A program made the position numbers and the translations under genes. Shown here one piece after another: positions 43,422 through 53,251 of a DNA stretch of 64,000 bases. The notes beneath the pieces are model-generated. The model saw only the letters and a program-made list of their open reading frames with translations, made no database searches and was not told where the DNA came from. The DNA lies in contig NZ_NPIA01000006.1 in the NCBI RefSeq assembly GCF_002262935.1, positions 124,001 through 188,000 of the forward strand, read 5' to 3'. Origin of the DNA: Lottiidibacillus patelloidae (lineage in GTDB: Bacteria > Bacillota > Bacilli > Bacillales > SA5d-4). Each line of letters starts with the position of its first letter. Position 1 is the stretch's first letter.

Positions 43422-45848
43422 GTGAATAAAAAATCATTATCTGCAATTATTGCTTCTTTTGTTTTACTACTAGGGTTGTTTTTGCCAGCAAGTGCAAATG
43501 CAACAATTGTAAGTTCAAATAATATTTCAACAAAATCGGTAACAATCGATAGTCACCTAATAGAAGAAATGAAATCTAATTCTGGTTTACTAAACGTCAT
43601 TGTTACTTTTAATGGTGAAAGTGCACCAACAAATGAAAATGTAAACTTATTAAAGGCATTAGGCATTAATACTGGTATTACGATGCAGTCATTGCCGATT
43701 GCCGGTGTTCTTGCTACGAATGAACAAATCAATGCATTAGCAGTAAGTGAACAAGTTCGTTCCATTTACTTAAATCGTGAAGTCCAGTTTTACAATGCTG
43801 ATGCGACAGAGTTAACAGGAGTTAATAAAGTTCGTGTTGATGATGACATGCGTAAAGCTAATGGTGGCTTACCTGTTTCTGGTAAAGGTGTTGGAGTCAT
43901 TATTAATGACAGTGGTGTTGACGGCACACATCCAGATTTAAAATTAGGAAAGAACTTAGTACAAAATGTATTAGGCACAACAAATATGACAATGTTTGAC
44001 GGATTAGCACCAGTCGTTTATTTAGAAGATGTGGCAAACACTGATACAAACTCAGGACACGGTACACACGTTGCCGGTACTGTTGGTGGAACTGGCCAAA
44101 TGTCTAGTGGTTTACATGCCGGAGTTGCTCCAGGAGCAGACTTAATTGGATACGGATCTGGTGGAGTAGTATTCATTTTAGATATGATCGGTGGGTTTGA
44201 TTACGCTATTACTAATCAATTTAAGCATAACATTCGTGTTATAACTAATTCATGGGGAACAAATGATGATTTCTTCCCAGATGATCCTGTAAACGTAGCA
44301 AGTAAAAGATGTTATGATCGCGGCATTGTCGTTTTATTCGCAGCGGGAAATTCAGGTCCAGAAGAAGATACGCATAATCCATATGCTAAAGCGCCTTGGG
44401 TCATTTCAGTTGCAGCAGGAAAAAAAGATGGAACATTAGTAAACTTTTCATCTCGTGGTACTAGAGGAGTGGGGGAAACATTTGAGGTAGATGGTGAAAC
44501 ATGGACGTGGAAAGATGAACCTACGATAACAGCACCTGGAGTTGATATCGTTTCAACTCGCGTAATTGCGCCACTAGGTGCATTATCAGCTACAAAAGAT
44601 ATAAACTTAGATCCTGCACATGTACCTTTTTACGCACATATGAGTGGAACTTCTATGGCAACTCCACACGCTGCAGGTATTGTAACGTTATTATTGGAAG
44701 CAAATCCATTACTTTCACCAATGGATGTCAAAGAAATATTACAAAAAACAGCTACAAATATGCCAGGCCGAGATGCTTATGAAGTTGGTGCAGGTTATGT
44801 AAATGCATATGCAGCAGTTGATTTAGCCTTAAATGAAGATAAAAAGTATGGCAATACATTAACAATTGGGAAAAAATTTAACGCATATACTTCAATGAAT
44901 GTATTGCGAGATCAATTCGAGATAGATTATAGTTTGACTGGAAATGATTCTGAGAAATTTAATGTAATGGAAGGACAATCACAATTAGTAGTTAAAGTTT
45001 ACGCTGATGGGGATCACCCGACCGAAGAAGGTGGTAATCCAGTTGGGTTTACGATTACAGATCCAAATGGTGTAGCTTATGGATCGGGGATTAACCTTCT
45101 TTATAGCATTGATCTCGTTGATACAATAACAGTCGATAATCCAGTTGCAGGTGAATGGACAGTAACAATTGAACCGTATGCAGGAATAGCACTGCCTGAA
45201 AAAATTGTTGGAACAATTACACAAAAAACTGCGTCTATAATGACAGGACTTACAGATATTGCGGGACATCCTGCTGAAGGAGCAATTGTAGTTGGAATAA
45301 ATGAACGATTGTTTGATGCTATGAATAATGGTGAATTCAAACCTAATGAAAAGTTAACTCGATTGGATTTAGCAACATACTTAACTATGGGAGCTGGAAT
45401 CCGTCAAGTAGATCAGTTAGCAAACGATGCAGCAGTAAATGCGGTTATAGCACAAGGAGCTTCGTTGAAAGGTGCGCATAAAGATCGTGGCGTTATGCTT
45501 CTCGATGAAAATGGTCGCTTTAATGAAAAAGCAAATGTCACACGTGCTGAATTAGCATATTCGCTAGTACAAAGTTTAGGCTTGCAAAATGAAGCGGAAA
45601 ACTTCTCGGGAACAGTTACCGTTTCTTATAAGGGAGAGGCACTAGTTATCGAAGACGAAATACCAGCACACTTGAAGGGGTATGTTCAATTAGCACTAAA
45701 CTTAGGGATAATGAATGCATACTTCACTACTTCGCAAGGACCATATGACTTAGAACCTACATTACATGCGACGTATGCAGCAGATGAAAGTGTAACGAGA
45801 GCTCAGTTCGCGGTAGCGATGACACGATTTTTCAATAATTATAAATAA
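43422..45848 (+). CDS. S-layer-anchored subtilase (S8 plus SLH domains), copy 1
   Basis: 808 aa, GTG start with AAAGAGGTG. Signal peptide 1-27 (LSAIIASFVLLLGLFLPAS). I9-like prodomain about 40-115. S8 domain: Asp163 (INDSGVDGTHPDL), His213 (SGHGTHVAGTVGG), Asn (FAAGNSGPEED), Ser411 (SGTSMATPHAAG). A beta domain follows, then at about 600-808 SLH-like modules: DIAGHPAEGAIVVGINERLF, LTRLDLATYLTMG, VTRAELAYSLVQSLGL, and YVQLALNLGIMNAYF..VTRAQFAVAMTRFF. SLH domains bind pyruvylated wall polymer. The paralog at 46046 is similar along its whole length, a tandem duplication. Confidence 0.9.
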   Translation: MNKKSLSAIIASFVLLLGLFLPASANATIVSSNNISTKSVTIDSHLIEEMKSNSGLLNVIVTFNGESAPTNENVNLLKALGINTGITMQSLPIAGVLATNEQINALAVSEQVRSIYLNREVQFYNADATELTGVNKVRVDDDMRKANGGLPVSGKGVGVIINDSGVDGTHPDLKLGKNLVQNVLGTTNMTMFDGLAPVVYLEDVANTDTNSGHGTHVAGTVGGTGQMSSGLHAGVAPGADLIGYGSGGVVFILDMIGGFDYAITNQFKHNIRVITNSWGTNDDFFPDDPVNVASKRCYDRGIVVLFAAGNSGPEEDTHNPYAKAPWVISVAAGKKDGTLVNFSSRGTRGVGETFEVDGETWTWKDEPTITAPGVDIVSTRVIAPLGALSATKDINLDPAHVPFYAHMSGTSMATPHAAGIVTLLLEANPLLSPMDVKEILQKTATNMPGRDAYEVGAGYVNAYAAVDLALNEDKKYGNTLTIGKKFNAYTSMNVLRDQFEIDYSLTGNDSEKFNVMEGQSQLVVKVYADGDHPTEEGGNPVGFTITDPNGVAYGSGINLLYSIDLVDTITVDNPVAGEWTVTIEPYAGIALPEKIVGTITQKTASIMTGLTDIAGHPAEGAIVVGINERLFDAMNNGEFKPNEKLTRLDLATYLTMGAGIRQVDQLANDAAVNAVIAQGASLKGAHKDRGVMLLDENGRFNEKANVTRAELAYSLVQSLGLQNEAENFSGTVTVSYKGEALVIEDEIPAHLKGYVQLALNLGIMNAYFTTSQGPYDLEPTLHATYAADESVTRAQFAVAMTRFFNNYK

Positions 45849-45863
45849 ATCTTGAAACAGAGA

Positions 45864-45894
45864 AAGCCTTACTCGATAAGAGTAAGGCTTTTAT
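45864..45894 (+). terminator. Terminator between SLH subtilases
   Basis: AAGCCTTACTC-gataa-GAGTAAGGCTTTTATC. Confidence 0.88.
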
Positions 45895-46045
45895 CATCCG
45901 CATATTACTTTGTTACTAGATTGACCTACTACCTTTTTAACCAAAAAAATACGTCATTTGTGCAATAGAGTTATCCCGAGATAGGTGCAATAATTGTAAT
46001 AACAAGAATAATCTAAAAATTTAAAATTTGAAGGGGAGATACCGA

Positions 46046-48463
46046 ATGAGAGTAGCTAAACAATTATTTTCAATAGTTACAGCATTAGTTTTAATTGTTG
46101 GTTTGTTTTTACCAGCAACAACAAATGCATCAATTATTACGAATAACAATGTAACAATGGATCCATTATTATTAGAGGAAATGGAGCAAAACAGTGGTCT
46201 TATTAATGTCATTGTTTCTTTCCATGGAGATAGTGCTCCAACAGCAACTCAATTAGATTTATTAACAAATTTAGGAATCAATACAGGAGTGACAATGCAA
46301 TCGTTACCGATTGCTGGGGTGCTTGCTACTGCAGATCAAATTTTAGCTCTTTCTGAAAAGGCTGAAGTAAGATCATTATTTTTAAATAGTGAAGTAAAGT
46401 ATTATAATGCAGACGCAAATGAATTAACTGGTGTGAACAAAGTTCGCACAGATAATGATATGCGTGTCGCTAATGGTGGCTTACCTGTTTCTGGTAAAGG
46501 TATCGGTGTTGTAGTAAATGATAGTGGTGTAGATGGGACACACCCAGATTTAAAATTAGGTGAAAATTTAGTAGAAAACGTAGCAGGTACAACAAATCTT
46601 AACTCTGTAAGTGGCTTATTACCCGTTACTTATACAGAAGGTATTCCAAATACAGATAACAACTCTGGACACGGAACACACGTAGCAGGAACAGTTGGTG
46701 GAACTGGAGCAGCTTCCGGTGGAAAATATGAAGGTGCAGCACCGGGGGCTGACTTAATCGGATACGGTTCTGGAGCAGTATTATTAATTTTAGATACAAT
46801 TGGTGGATTCGACTATGCGCTTACTAACCAGTTCAAGCACGACATTCGCATTATTACAAACTCTTGGGGATCTTCAGGTGGATTTAACAAAGATCACCCA
46901 GTAAATATCGCAAGTAAAAAATGTTATGACCGTGGAATTGTCGTTTTATTTGCTGCAGGTAACGAAGGTCCTGGAGAAGATACACATAACCCATATGCAA
47001 AAGCTCCTTGGGTAATTTCAGTAGCTGCAGGTACGAAAGATGCAACATTAGCAGACTTTTCATCTCGTGGAACAAAAGGTGTAGGTGGAACATTCACTAC
47101 AGCAGATGGTGAAACGTGGACGTGGAAAGATGAGCCAACGATTACAGCACCAGGAGTTGACATAATTTCAGCACGTGCAATTGCACCACTTGGAGCATTA
47201 GCAGTAGAAGAAGATGTTAACGGAATTGATCCAGCACACATTCCTTACTACTCATTTATGAGTGGAACGTCAATGGCTACACCACATGCTGCAGGAGTTG
47301 TAGCATTAATGTTAGAAGCAAATCCATTATTATCACCACAAGAAGTAAAAGATATCCTTGAAATGACAGCAACGAACATGCCAGGACATGAGTCTTGGGA
47401 AGTTGGGGCAGGTTACTTAAACGCTTATGCAGCGGTAGATAAAGCAATGAATACAGACCATGTATATGGTACAACATTAAATGCTACAAAATCGTTTAAT
47501 GCAAATGCTGAAGTAACAGCGGAAAGAGAAGATATTGTCATCGACTATAGTCCATTATCGAGTGATAATAGTATCCCAGTAAAAGTTGAAGCAGGACTTG
47601 CAGAGTTATCAGCTAAAATTAGTGCGTATGGTATAACGGATATTGAAGAAGGTAATACAGTAAGAATTATCTTAACTAGTCCTGATGGAACAGAATATCG
47701 AGCGGGAATTCCAGTATTATTCAGTATTACAATGGACCGAACTGTAACAGTTAACAATCCAATGCCTGGAGATTGGACGTTAGAGGTTGATGGTTTATAC
47801 GGTGTTGGACTTCCTGAAGAAATTCACGGTACTATCACAAGAAAAGTGATAAACGGTTTTACTGGCATTAATGATGTTGAAGGCCATGCAGCTGAAAGTG
47901 CAATTAAATTAGGTGTAAGTGAACATTTATTTGACTCAGATAAGCGCAATAATTTCCGCCCGGATCATAATTTGAAACGTAAAGATTTAGCAGAATATTT
48001 AGTGATGGGTGCGGGAATTAGACAGGTGGCACAAACATCAAGTAAAGCAGCAATTGATGCAGTACTTGCTCAAGGTGCTGCAATGAAAGGTGCGCAACAT
48101 CACCAAGGGGTTATGCAATTAGAGGCAGATGGCTCATTTAATGAAAAGGGCGATGTCACTCGTGCAGAACTGGCATACTCTTTAATCCAAAGTTTAGGTT
48201 TACAAGATGTTGCACAAAGCCATTCAGGTGATGTAACAGTTGATTATAAAGGGGAAAGTATTATTGTAGAAGATGATTTCCCAGCTGACCTTAAAGGATA
48301 TGTACAACTAGCAATCGATTTAGGAATTATGAATGTATACTACAGCACAACACAAGGACCGTATGACTTAGAACCTACGATCCATGCAAACTTTAAAGCA
48401 AGTGATAAAGTAACTCGTGGTGAATTTGCAGTTGCAATGACTCGTTTCTTTAATAACTATTAA
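46046..48463 (+). CDS. S-layer-anchored subtilase (S8 plus SLH domains), copy 2
   Basis: 805 aa from ATG 46046 (AAGGGGAGAT 6 bases upstream; the TTG at 46028 overlaps that site). Same order as copy 1: signal peptide, I9-like prodomain, S8 with Asp159 (VNDSGVDGTHPDL), His209 (SGHGTHVAGTVGG), Asn (FAAGNEGPGEDT; Glu where copy 1 has Ser), Ser409 (SGTSMATPHAAG), a beta domain, and SLH-like modules (INDVEGHAAESAIKLGVSEH; VTRAELAYSLIQSLGL; YVQLAIDLGIMNVYYSTTQG). Both copies should be active proteases on the surface. The leader resembles that of copy 1. Confidence 0.9.
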   Translation: MRVAKQLFSIVTALVLIVGLFLPATTNASIITNNNVTMDPLLLEEMEQNSGLINVIVSFHGDSAPTATQLDLLTNLGINTGVTMQSLPIAGVLATADQILALSEKAEVRSLFLNSEVKYYNADANELTGVNKVRTDNDMRVANGGLPVSGKGIGVVVNDSGVDGTHPDLKLGENLVENVAGTTNLNSVSGLLPVTYTEGIPNTDNNSGHGTHVAGTVGGTGAASGGKYEGAAPGADLIGYGSGAVLLILDTIGGFDYALTNQFKHDIRIITNSWGSSGGFNKDHPVNIASKKCYDRGIVVLFAAGNEGPGEDTHNPYAKAPWVISVAAGTKDATLADFSSRGTKGVGGTFTTADGETWTWKDEPTITAPGVDIISARAIAPLGALAVEEDVNGIDPAHIPYYSFMSGTSMATPHAAGVVALMLEANPLLSPQEVKDILEMTATNMPGHESWEVGAGYLNAYAAVDKAMNTDHVYGTTLNATKSFNANAEVTAEREDIVIDYSPLSSDNSIPVKVEAGLAELSAKISAYGITDIEEGNTVRIILTSPDGTEYRAGIPVLFSITMDRTVTVNNPMPGDWTLEVDGLYGVGLPEEIHGTITRKVINGFTGINDVEGHAAESAIKLGVSEHLFDSDKRNNFRPDHNLKRKDLAEYLVMGAGIRQVAQTSSKAAIDAVLAQGAAMKGAQHHQGVMQLEADGSFNEKGDVTRAELAYSLIQSLGLQDVAQSHSGDVTVDYKGESIIVEDDFPADLKGYVQLAIDLGIMNVYYSTTQGPYDLEPTIHANFKASDKVTRGEFAVAMTRFFNNY

Positions 48464-48477
48464 GTAAGAAAAAAATT

Positions 48478-48516
48478 AAAGCCATCTCAAATTAAATTGA
48501 GGTGGCTTTAATTTTT
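48478..48516. terminator. Bidirectional terminator
   Basis: AAAGCCAtCTCAAattaaaTTGAGgTGGCTTTAATTTTTTT. Ends the 46046 gene and faces the DUF4870 gene. Confidence 0.85.
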
Positions 48517-48523
48517 TTATAGG

Positions 48524-48889
48524 TTATTTCAAAAATCTGATCGTTAATGGATAGTGGTAATGTTCACCATTATGCGCCTTAATTGAAGCGATAACAGTAT
48601 AAATGATATGGAATAAGAAAATAATTGCTAGCAGTACAAATCCAATTAAAATTAGACAAAGAACTCCAGCGATAGCATAGTAAATTAAAATACTAATTTG
48701 GAAGTTTAGTGATTCTTTTCCTTGCGTGTTAACAAAGCTATACTCATCTCGCTTTATTAAATATACTACTAATGGTCCAAGAATGAAGCCAAATGGAATT
48801 CCTAATAAGCCGACAAGCGCTGATAAATGGCTTAGCATGCCCCACATTTTTTCATCGTTAGACATGACTACTTCTTTTTCAGTATTCAA
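48524..48889 (-). CDS. DUF4870 family membrane protein
   Basis: 121 aa from TTG 48889 behind AGGGGGAAT. Three helices: KMWGMLSHLSALVGLLGIPFG, FILGPLVVYLIKRDEY, and YYAIAGVLCLILIGFVLLAI, with VNTQGKESLNFQISI between them. This is the DUF4870/YxxF pattern (WGMLSHLSAL, GPLVVYLIKR, LNFQIS). Function unknown. Confidence 0.9.
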   Translation of the reverse strand: MNTEKEVVMSNDEKMWGMLSHLSALVGLLGIPFGFILGPLVVYLIKRDEYSFVNTQGKESLNFQISILIYYAIAGVLCLILIGFVLLAIIFLFHIIYTVIASIKAHNGEHYHYPLTIRFLK

Positions 48890-48973
48890 CTTTAATTCCC
48901 CCTATATCCCCTTAATTTGGTACCTACCTATATTATATAGAAATATTTTAAATAATGTTAAAAAAACAATAAA

Positions 48974-49010
48974 AAGAAGCTGCTAAGTCTTAGAACTTTT
49001 TAGCGGCTTC
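48974..49010 (-). terminator. Terminator overlapping the end of the 48990 gene
   Basis: On the minus strand GAAGCcGCTAA..TAGCaGCTTCTTTTTATTG. Confidence 0.6.
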
Positions 49011-49580
49011 CTTCATTATAGATGTCCGAATTGACGACTTTTTATTTTCATATGTAGATTTATAGTTATTGGCAATTTCGGTGTCATAACCGTAAGTGTT
49101 TAATTCATCTACAAATGAATCATAAATAGAGTAAAATGCTTCATCAGTAGCTTCTTCTAAATTTTTAGCTGCCCGATTATATTTCGTAAAGAAGTATAGA
49201 TAAGAAATATCTTCTCCCCTCTCTTTTTTTTGCATATACTCTTTGTAAGCAGCTTGCATTAATTCAGTTACTTTGTTGTTTACTTGGGAATAAAGTTCTT
49301 CAAAAGCGGCACTGTAGCGCTTTTTAATTTCAGATTCAGAAGGGCTATACTTTACATCACTGTCTGGCTTTAAACTATTTTGTTTGGGATTCGTATGTGA
49401 CTCATTGTGTGGACCAGTTGGTTCATTTATCAAGGTAATGTCGTAATCGTTTGAGATAATGTCTTCTTGCCTATCAATTGCTGGCCATAGGAGATGCTGA
49501 AAATCTTCATAAACGATGATAGCTCCATAGCATAAAACAGTAAGAAAAGTAAGTTTAATCAGTTTGCCAATTAAGCGCAT
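48990..49580 (-). CDS. Hypothetical membrane-anchored helical protein, 196 aa
   Basis: One N-terminal helix (LIKLTFLTVLCYGAIIVYE), an unstructured polar stretch (TGPHNESHTNPKQNSLKPDS) and a helical domain rich in Lys, Glu and Tyr (AAYKEYMQKKERGEDISYLY; ATDEAFYSIYDSFVDEL). No family recognised. RBS AAAAGGAC. Confidence 0.7.
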   Translation of the reverse strand: MRLIGKLIKLTFLTVLCYGAIIVYEDFQHLLWPAIDRQEDIISNDYDITLINEPTGPHNESHTNPKQNSLKPDSDVKYSPSESEIKKRYSAAFEELYSQVNNKVTELMQAAYKEYMQKKERGEDISYLYFFTKYNRAAKNLEEATDEAFYSIYDSFVDELNTYGYDTEIANNYKSTYENKKSSIRTSIMKEAAKKF

Positions 49581-49765
49581 GGGAACCAGTCCTTTTGTTT
49601 GTGTTTACGCTATTAGTTTTGACAAATAATGTGACTGACAAACTTATAAAAGACAATTCATGCAAAAAATATTATAATGTAGACAATGAATTTTCTAAAT
49701 ATATAAACATTTATTATAGTAGTCATGTATAATGAAAGTAGTTAAGAGGAAAGGGGATATTTTCC

Positions 49766-50026
49766 ATGTTATTTGTATTTATTATGTGGCTTATATTAGT
49801 AGCTCTTTTATTGTACAAACAACGGCAAGATACCCCATCGATATTCCTCAATTGTCTTGTCGTATTTATAGGATATTTACTTATATTTGAAGGGATTGCA
49901 CAAATAGAAAAACACCCATTTACCTTTATTAGAGTACTGTTAATTTTAAGTGTAATAACAATTATATATTTTATTGGTAGACGGTTCCTTGGTTCACAAC
50001 AGTCTACAAATAAAGTAAATATGTAA
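49766..50026 (+). CDS. Small membrane protein, 86 aa
   Basis: Three helices (LFVFIMWLILVALLLY; LNCLVVFIGYLLIFEGIA; VLLILSVITIIYFIGRRF). RBS AAGAGGAAAGG is somewhat distant. Terminator ACCATAC..GTATGGTTTTTT at 50030-50055. Not recognised. Confidence 0.65.
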   Translation: MLFVFIMWLILVALLLYKQRQDTPSIFLNCLVVFIGYLLIFEGIAQIEKHPFTFIRVLLILSVITIIYFIGRRFLGSQQSTNKVNM

Positions 50027-50028
50027 AC

Positions 50029-50056
50029 CATACTGTAATCTAAGTATGGTTTTTTC
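50029..50056 (+). terminator. Terminator of the 49766 gene
   Basis: ACCATAC-tgtaatctaa-GTATGGTTTTTTC. Confidence 0.8.
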
Positions 50057-50152
50057 TTTTGTCGTTGGGAGTGCTTTTTGAATTAGCAGGAATGGAAGTG
50101 ACGTGTTAAAATAGCACTTGGTAAAGGAAATTATTGTTAAAGGAGTTACTGC

Positions 50153-50632
50153 ATGAATCATACATACGTTAAACGAATAAAGTTATGGTCTCCGGTAGTT
50201 ATTATTGCTAGTGTGATCTTTTTCTTTTCATCACAACCTTATGAAAAACAAGATTTAAAACCTGGAATATTGAGTAAGGTTGACTTATCTTTAGTTGAAA
50301 AAACAGCAGATAGTGTTTCTTTTGAATATGCCACTAGTGAAATAAGTATCTCTAGATTAGGTGTCCAACAATTTGTAGAGTTTTTTATTAGAAAAGGAGC
50401 TCATTTTTTCATTTTTGCCTTACTAGGCTTATTTTTTTATCGTGCTTTACTACATGAAGGTGTAAATGTAAGAAAAGCCATTATTTACTCATTACTATTC
50501 CTTGCTTTTTATGCGACATCAGATGAAATTCACCAACACTTTACAGGAAATCGAACGCCGCTTGTACAAGATGTCATTTTGGATTTTGTAGGTGGAGCAT
50601 TCGGTGTGTTTATTCGTTCTTTAAAAAAATAG
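50153..50632 (+). CDS. VanZ-family membrane protein
   Basis: 159 aa, AAAGGAG site. N-terminal helix ending in FFSSQPYEKQD, then RKGAHFFIFALLGLFFYRAL, and the VanZ signature DEIHQHFTGNRTPLVQDVIL, DFVGGAFGVFI. VanZ proteins are widespread, linked in one case to teicoplanin resistance and in others to unknown envelope functions. Single gene. Confidence 0.9.
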   Translation: MNHTYVKRIKLWSPVVIIASVIFFFSSQPYEKQDLKPGILSKVDLSLVEKTADSVSFEYATSEISISRLGVQQFVEFFIRKGAHFFIFALLGLFFYRALLHEGVNVRKAIIYSLLFLAFYATSDEIHQHFTGNRTPLVQDVILDFVGGAFGVFIRSLKK

Positions 50633-50636
50633 TTAA

Positions 50637-50674
50637 ATCTCCTCTTCTATATTATGGAAGGGGATTTTTTTATA
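50637..50674 (+). terminator. Terminator of the VanZ gene
   Basis: AAATCTCCTCTTC..GAAGGGGATTTTTTT, imperfect stem and T-run. Confidence 0.65.
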
Positions 50675-50730
50675 ATATATTTTCCTTAAATGGTAAATAT
50701 AAAAAGAAGTCTGAAATAGGAGCGGTTAAA

Positions 50731-53124
50731 ATGGAATTGTTCCAGCGATATAAAGTAGTATACGAAAATGGGAAACCTACAATTATATTATATTTAAATG
50801 AAAACTTAACTGAGTTTGCAGATGAATTAGGCTCTCTAAAAGAAGGAAAGAAGAAGAGCTTGCAAGCTCAAGTTCAACAATATATTAAGAGTCATATTCC
50901 TAATGTGAAAGCTGCGACAGTTAAAGTAGTTGCTGGAACGATGATTCTTACCACTTTTGCATTTGATAGTCAGCACAAAGCAGAAGCAGGATCTGCTTAC
51001 AATATGGGTTATTTATATCTTGGTTCTTCTAATACGATGATCAATAGTGTAGATAAAACATCAGGATCAATGAATGAAGTTTCCCCAAGTTATTTTGATA
51101 TTAATTCTGATGGTTCTTTAAAACTGTCAGATAAGTTAAGTACTTATTTTATTGAAGAAATGCACAAGCGTGGGATTAAAGTTGTTCCATTTTTAAGCAA
51201 TCATTGGGATCGAGAAATTGGAAGAGCTGCATTAGTAAATCGTGAAAACCTTGCTACGGAAATTGCAAATGCAATAAATAAATATAATTTGGACGGTGTA
51301 AATGTTGATATTGAAAATGTTTCTGACATTGATCGTGATGCTTACACGGATTTAGTTCGCTTATTAAGAGAAAAAATTCCTAAAGAAAAACTTGTTACTG
51401 TTGCAGTTGCTGCAAATCCTAACGGTTGGTCTAGAGGATGGCACGGGTCTTATGACTATAATAAACTTAGCCAGTACTCAGACTATTTAATGATTATGTC
51501 TTATGATGAAAGCTATTATGGTGGGGAGCCAGGACCGGTAGCTAGTTACAGTTTCGTTGAGAGGTCCATTCAATTTGCGTTGAACGAAGGGGTTCCTGCT
51601 GAAAAAATTGTCCTCGGAATTGCTCACTATGGTCGGTATTGGCGTAGTGGAGATGCGATAGGTGGATATGGAATTACAAATAATCAAGTGGCTAAAATGC
51701 TAGCCATGTATAGTCATGTAACAACATATGATGAAAAGTCTAAGTCGATGAAAGCTATTGTAACAATTAATCAAGGGGATCCTACAATAACTGTCAGCGG
51801 ACGAACGTTAGCGCCAGGAACATATACCATATGGTATGAAAATGAACAATCCATTGCACAAAAAGTTGAGCTTGTCGACCGATATAATATTAAAGGTACG
51901 GGGCATTGGAGTTTAGGGCAAGAAACACCAGATTTATGGGTTAGTTTTAAGGAAATGATTAAAGAAGAACTAGTAATTATGGACAAAAACATGTCGCCGA
52001 AACAAATAGGAACAGCACTAAAAAATGTTAACTTTAGAGAACGTCCAACAACTAATAGTCCAATCATTTCAACATTCAATTCCGGAAACTCCTTTATTAT
52101 GAATGGAGAAAAAGTAACTGCTGACGGGTATGATTGGGTTGGAGTACAAACGAAAGATGGTAAAAAAGGTTATGTAGTTAGTGACTTTGTTAAGGAAATT
52201 ACTCCTAAAGAATATTATGGGACGTCGCGCTACGATACAAGTGTGAAAATTTCAGAACAAGGTTGGCCAGAAGGAGCATCCTATGTCATTTTAGGTAGAG
52301 GTGATCTTTCAATCGATGCATTAGCGGGAAGTGTTTTAGCTAAAAAATACGATTCTCCTTTATTATTAACTAATAATACTAAGTTGCCTGAAAGTGTAGA
52401 AAAAGAAATTACACGATTACAGCCTACGAAAATCTTTTTGTTAGGTGGAGAAGGTGCAATTTCTAAAAGTGTTGAAGATGAATTAATTGCAAAAGGTTAC
52501 GATATAGAGCGTATCCAAGGGAAGTCTCGCTATGATACATCTGCTCAAATAGCTAAATCAATAGGTCAAACAAAGGGAGAAATAATATTATCTAGTGGTA
52601 ATGAAAATTCTCCTGACTCGTTATCTGTTGCTCCATACGCTGGTTTAAGTCAAACACCAATTATTTTAACGCAGGCGAACAAACTTCCATTAGAAGTAGA
52701 ACAATATATTAAGGAAGGAAATATTTCTAAAGTAACAATCATTGGTGGTACAGGTGCTGTTTCTGAACAAGTCGTACAGAGGTTAAAAGAAATTGGTGTC
52801 GAAGTGGTTGAGCGAGTATCTGGTAGTAACCGATATGATACAAGTGTTGCGATTGCGAAGCATTATAAAGATCAATTAAATTCAAATGAGGTATATGTCG
52901 TTAGTGGAAAGAGCTTTGTTGATGCACTTTCGGGAGCTCCATTAGCTGCTAGAAATAAAGGACCTATTATTTTAGTTAACGATAACGGGATACCAAATGG
53001 AGTAAGGTCATGGTTACAAACGGAAGTGAATGGTCCAGTAAACTTCAACTTTTTAGGTGGATATAGTATTATTCCTTCTGAAGTTAGACACAGTTTAATA
53101 AACGAAAAGTTTCCTTTGCAATAA
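50731..53124 (+). CDS. Surface GH18 glycosidase with SH3 and three CWB2 domains
   Basis: 797 aa. The first 60 residues are a charged pre-region (KVVYENGKPTIILYLNENLT), then an internal hydrophobic segment (ATVKVVAGTMILTTFAFDS, about 62-80) that may act as signal peptide. GH18 domain about 88-410 with the catalytic motif DGVNVDIENV, Glu195; the family motif is DxxDxDxE, here the middle acidic residue is Asn. An SH3-type domain follows (VNFRERPTTNSPIISTFNSG, about 430-490), then CWB2 x3 (GTSRYDTSVKIS, GKSRYDTSAQIA, GSNRYDTSVAIA). Such enzymes cleave chitin-like or peptidoglycan beta-1,4-linked GlcNAc. Wall or septum remodelling is the likely role. Confidence 0.88.
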   Translation: MELFQRYKVVYENGKPTIILYLNENLTEFADELGSLKEGKKKSLQAQVQQYIKSHIPNVKAATVKVVAGTMILTTFAFDSQHKAEAGSAYNMGYLYLGSSNTMINSVDKTSGSMNEVSPSYFDINSDGSLKLSDKLSTYFIEEMHKRGIKVVPFLSNHWDREIGRAALVNRENLATEIANAINKYNLDGVNVDIENVSDIDRDAYTDLVRLLREKIPKEKLVTVAVAANPNGWSRGWHGSYDYNKLSQYSDYLMIMSYDESYYGGEPGPVASYSFVERSIQFALNEGVPAEKIVLGIAHYGRYWRSGDAIGGYGITNNQVAKMLAMYSHVTTYDEKSKSMKAIVTINQGDPTITVSGRTLAPGTYTIWYENEQSIAQKVELVDRYNIKGTGHWSLGQETPDLWVSFKEMIKEELVIMDKNMSPKQIGTALKNVNFRERPTTNSPIISTFNSGNSFIMNGEKVTADGYDWVGVQTKDGKKGYVVSDFVKEITPKEYYGTSRYDTSVKISEQGWPEGASYVILGRGDLSIDALAGSVLAKKYDSPLLLTNNTKLPESVEKEITRLQPTKIFLLGGEGAISKSVEDELIAKGYDIERIQGKSRYDTSAQIAKSIGQTKGEIILSSGNENSPDSLSVAPYAGLSQTPIILTQANKLPLEVEQYIKEGNISKVTIIGGTGAVSEQVVQRLKEIGVEVVERVSGSNRYDTSVAIAKHYKDQLNSNEVYVVSGKSFVDALSGAPLAARNKGPIILVNDNGIPNGVRSWLQTEVNGPVNFNFLGGYSIIPSEVRHSLINEKFPLQ

Positions 53125-53158
53125 CCTTGTCCAATGGCAAGGTTATTTGTTTTTCTTT
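53122..53158 (+). terminator. Terminator of the GH18 gene
   Basis: ATAACCTTG-tccaatgg-CAAGGTTATTTGTTTTTC at the stop codon. Confidence 0.85.
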
Positions 53159-53251
53159 AAGTAATATTTTACCTTCTTGCAACAGTCCGAAGATGACTGT
53201 AGTATTAATGTTAGAATAGTATAAAAATTCAACTGTAATGAAGGTGAAGAG

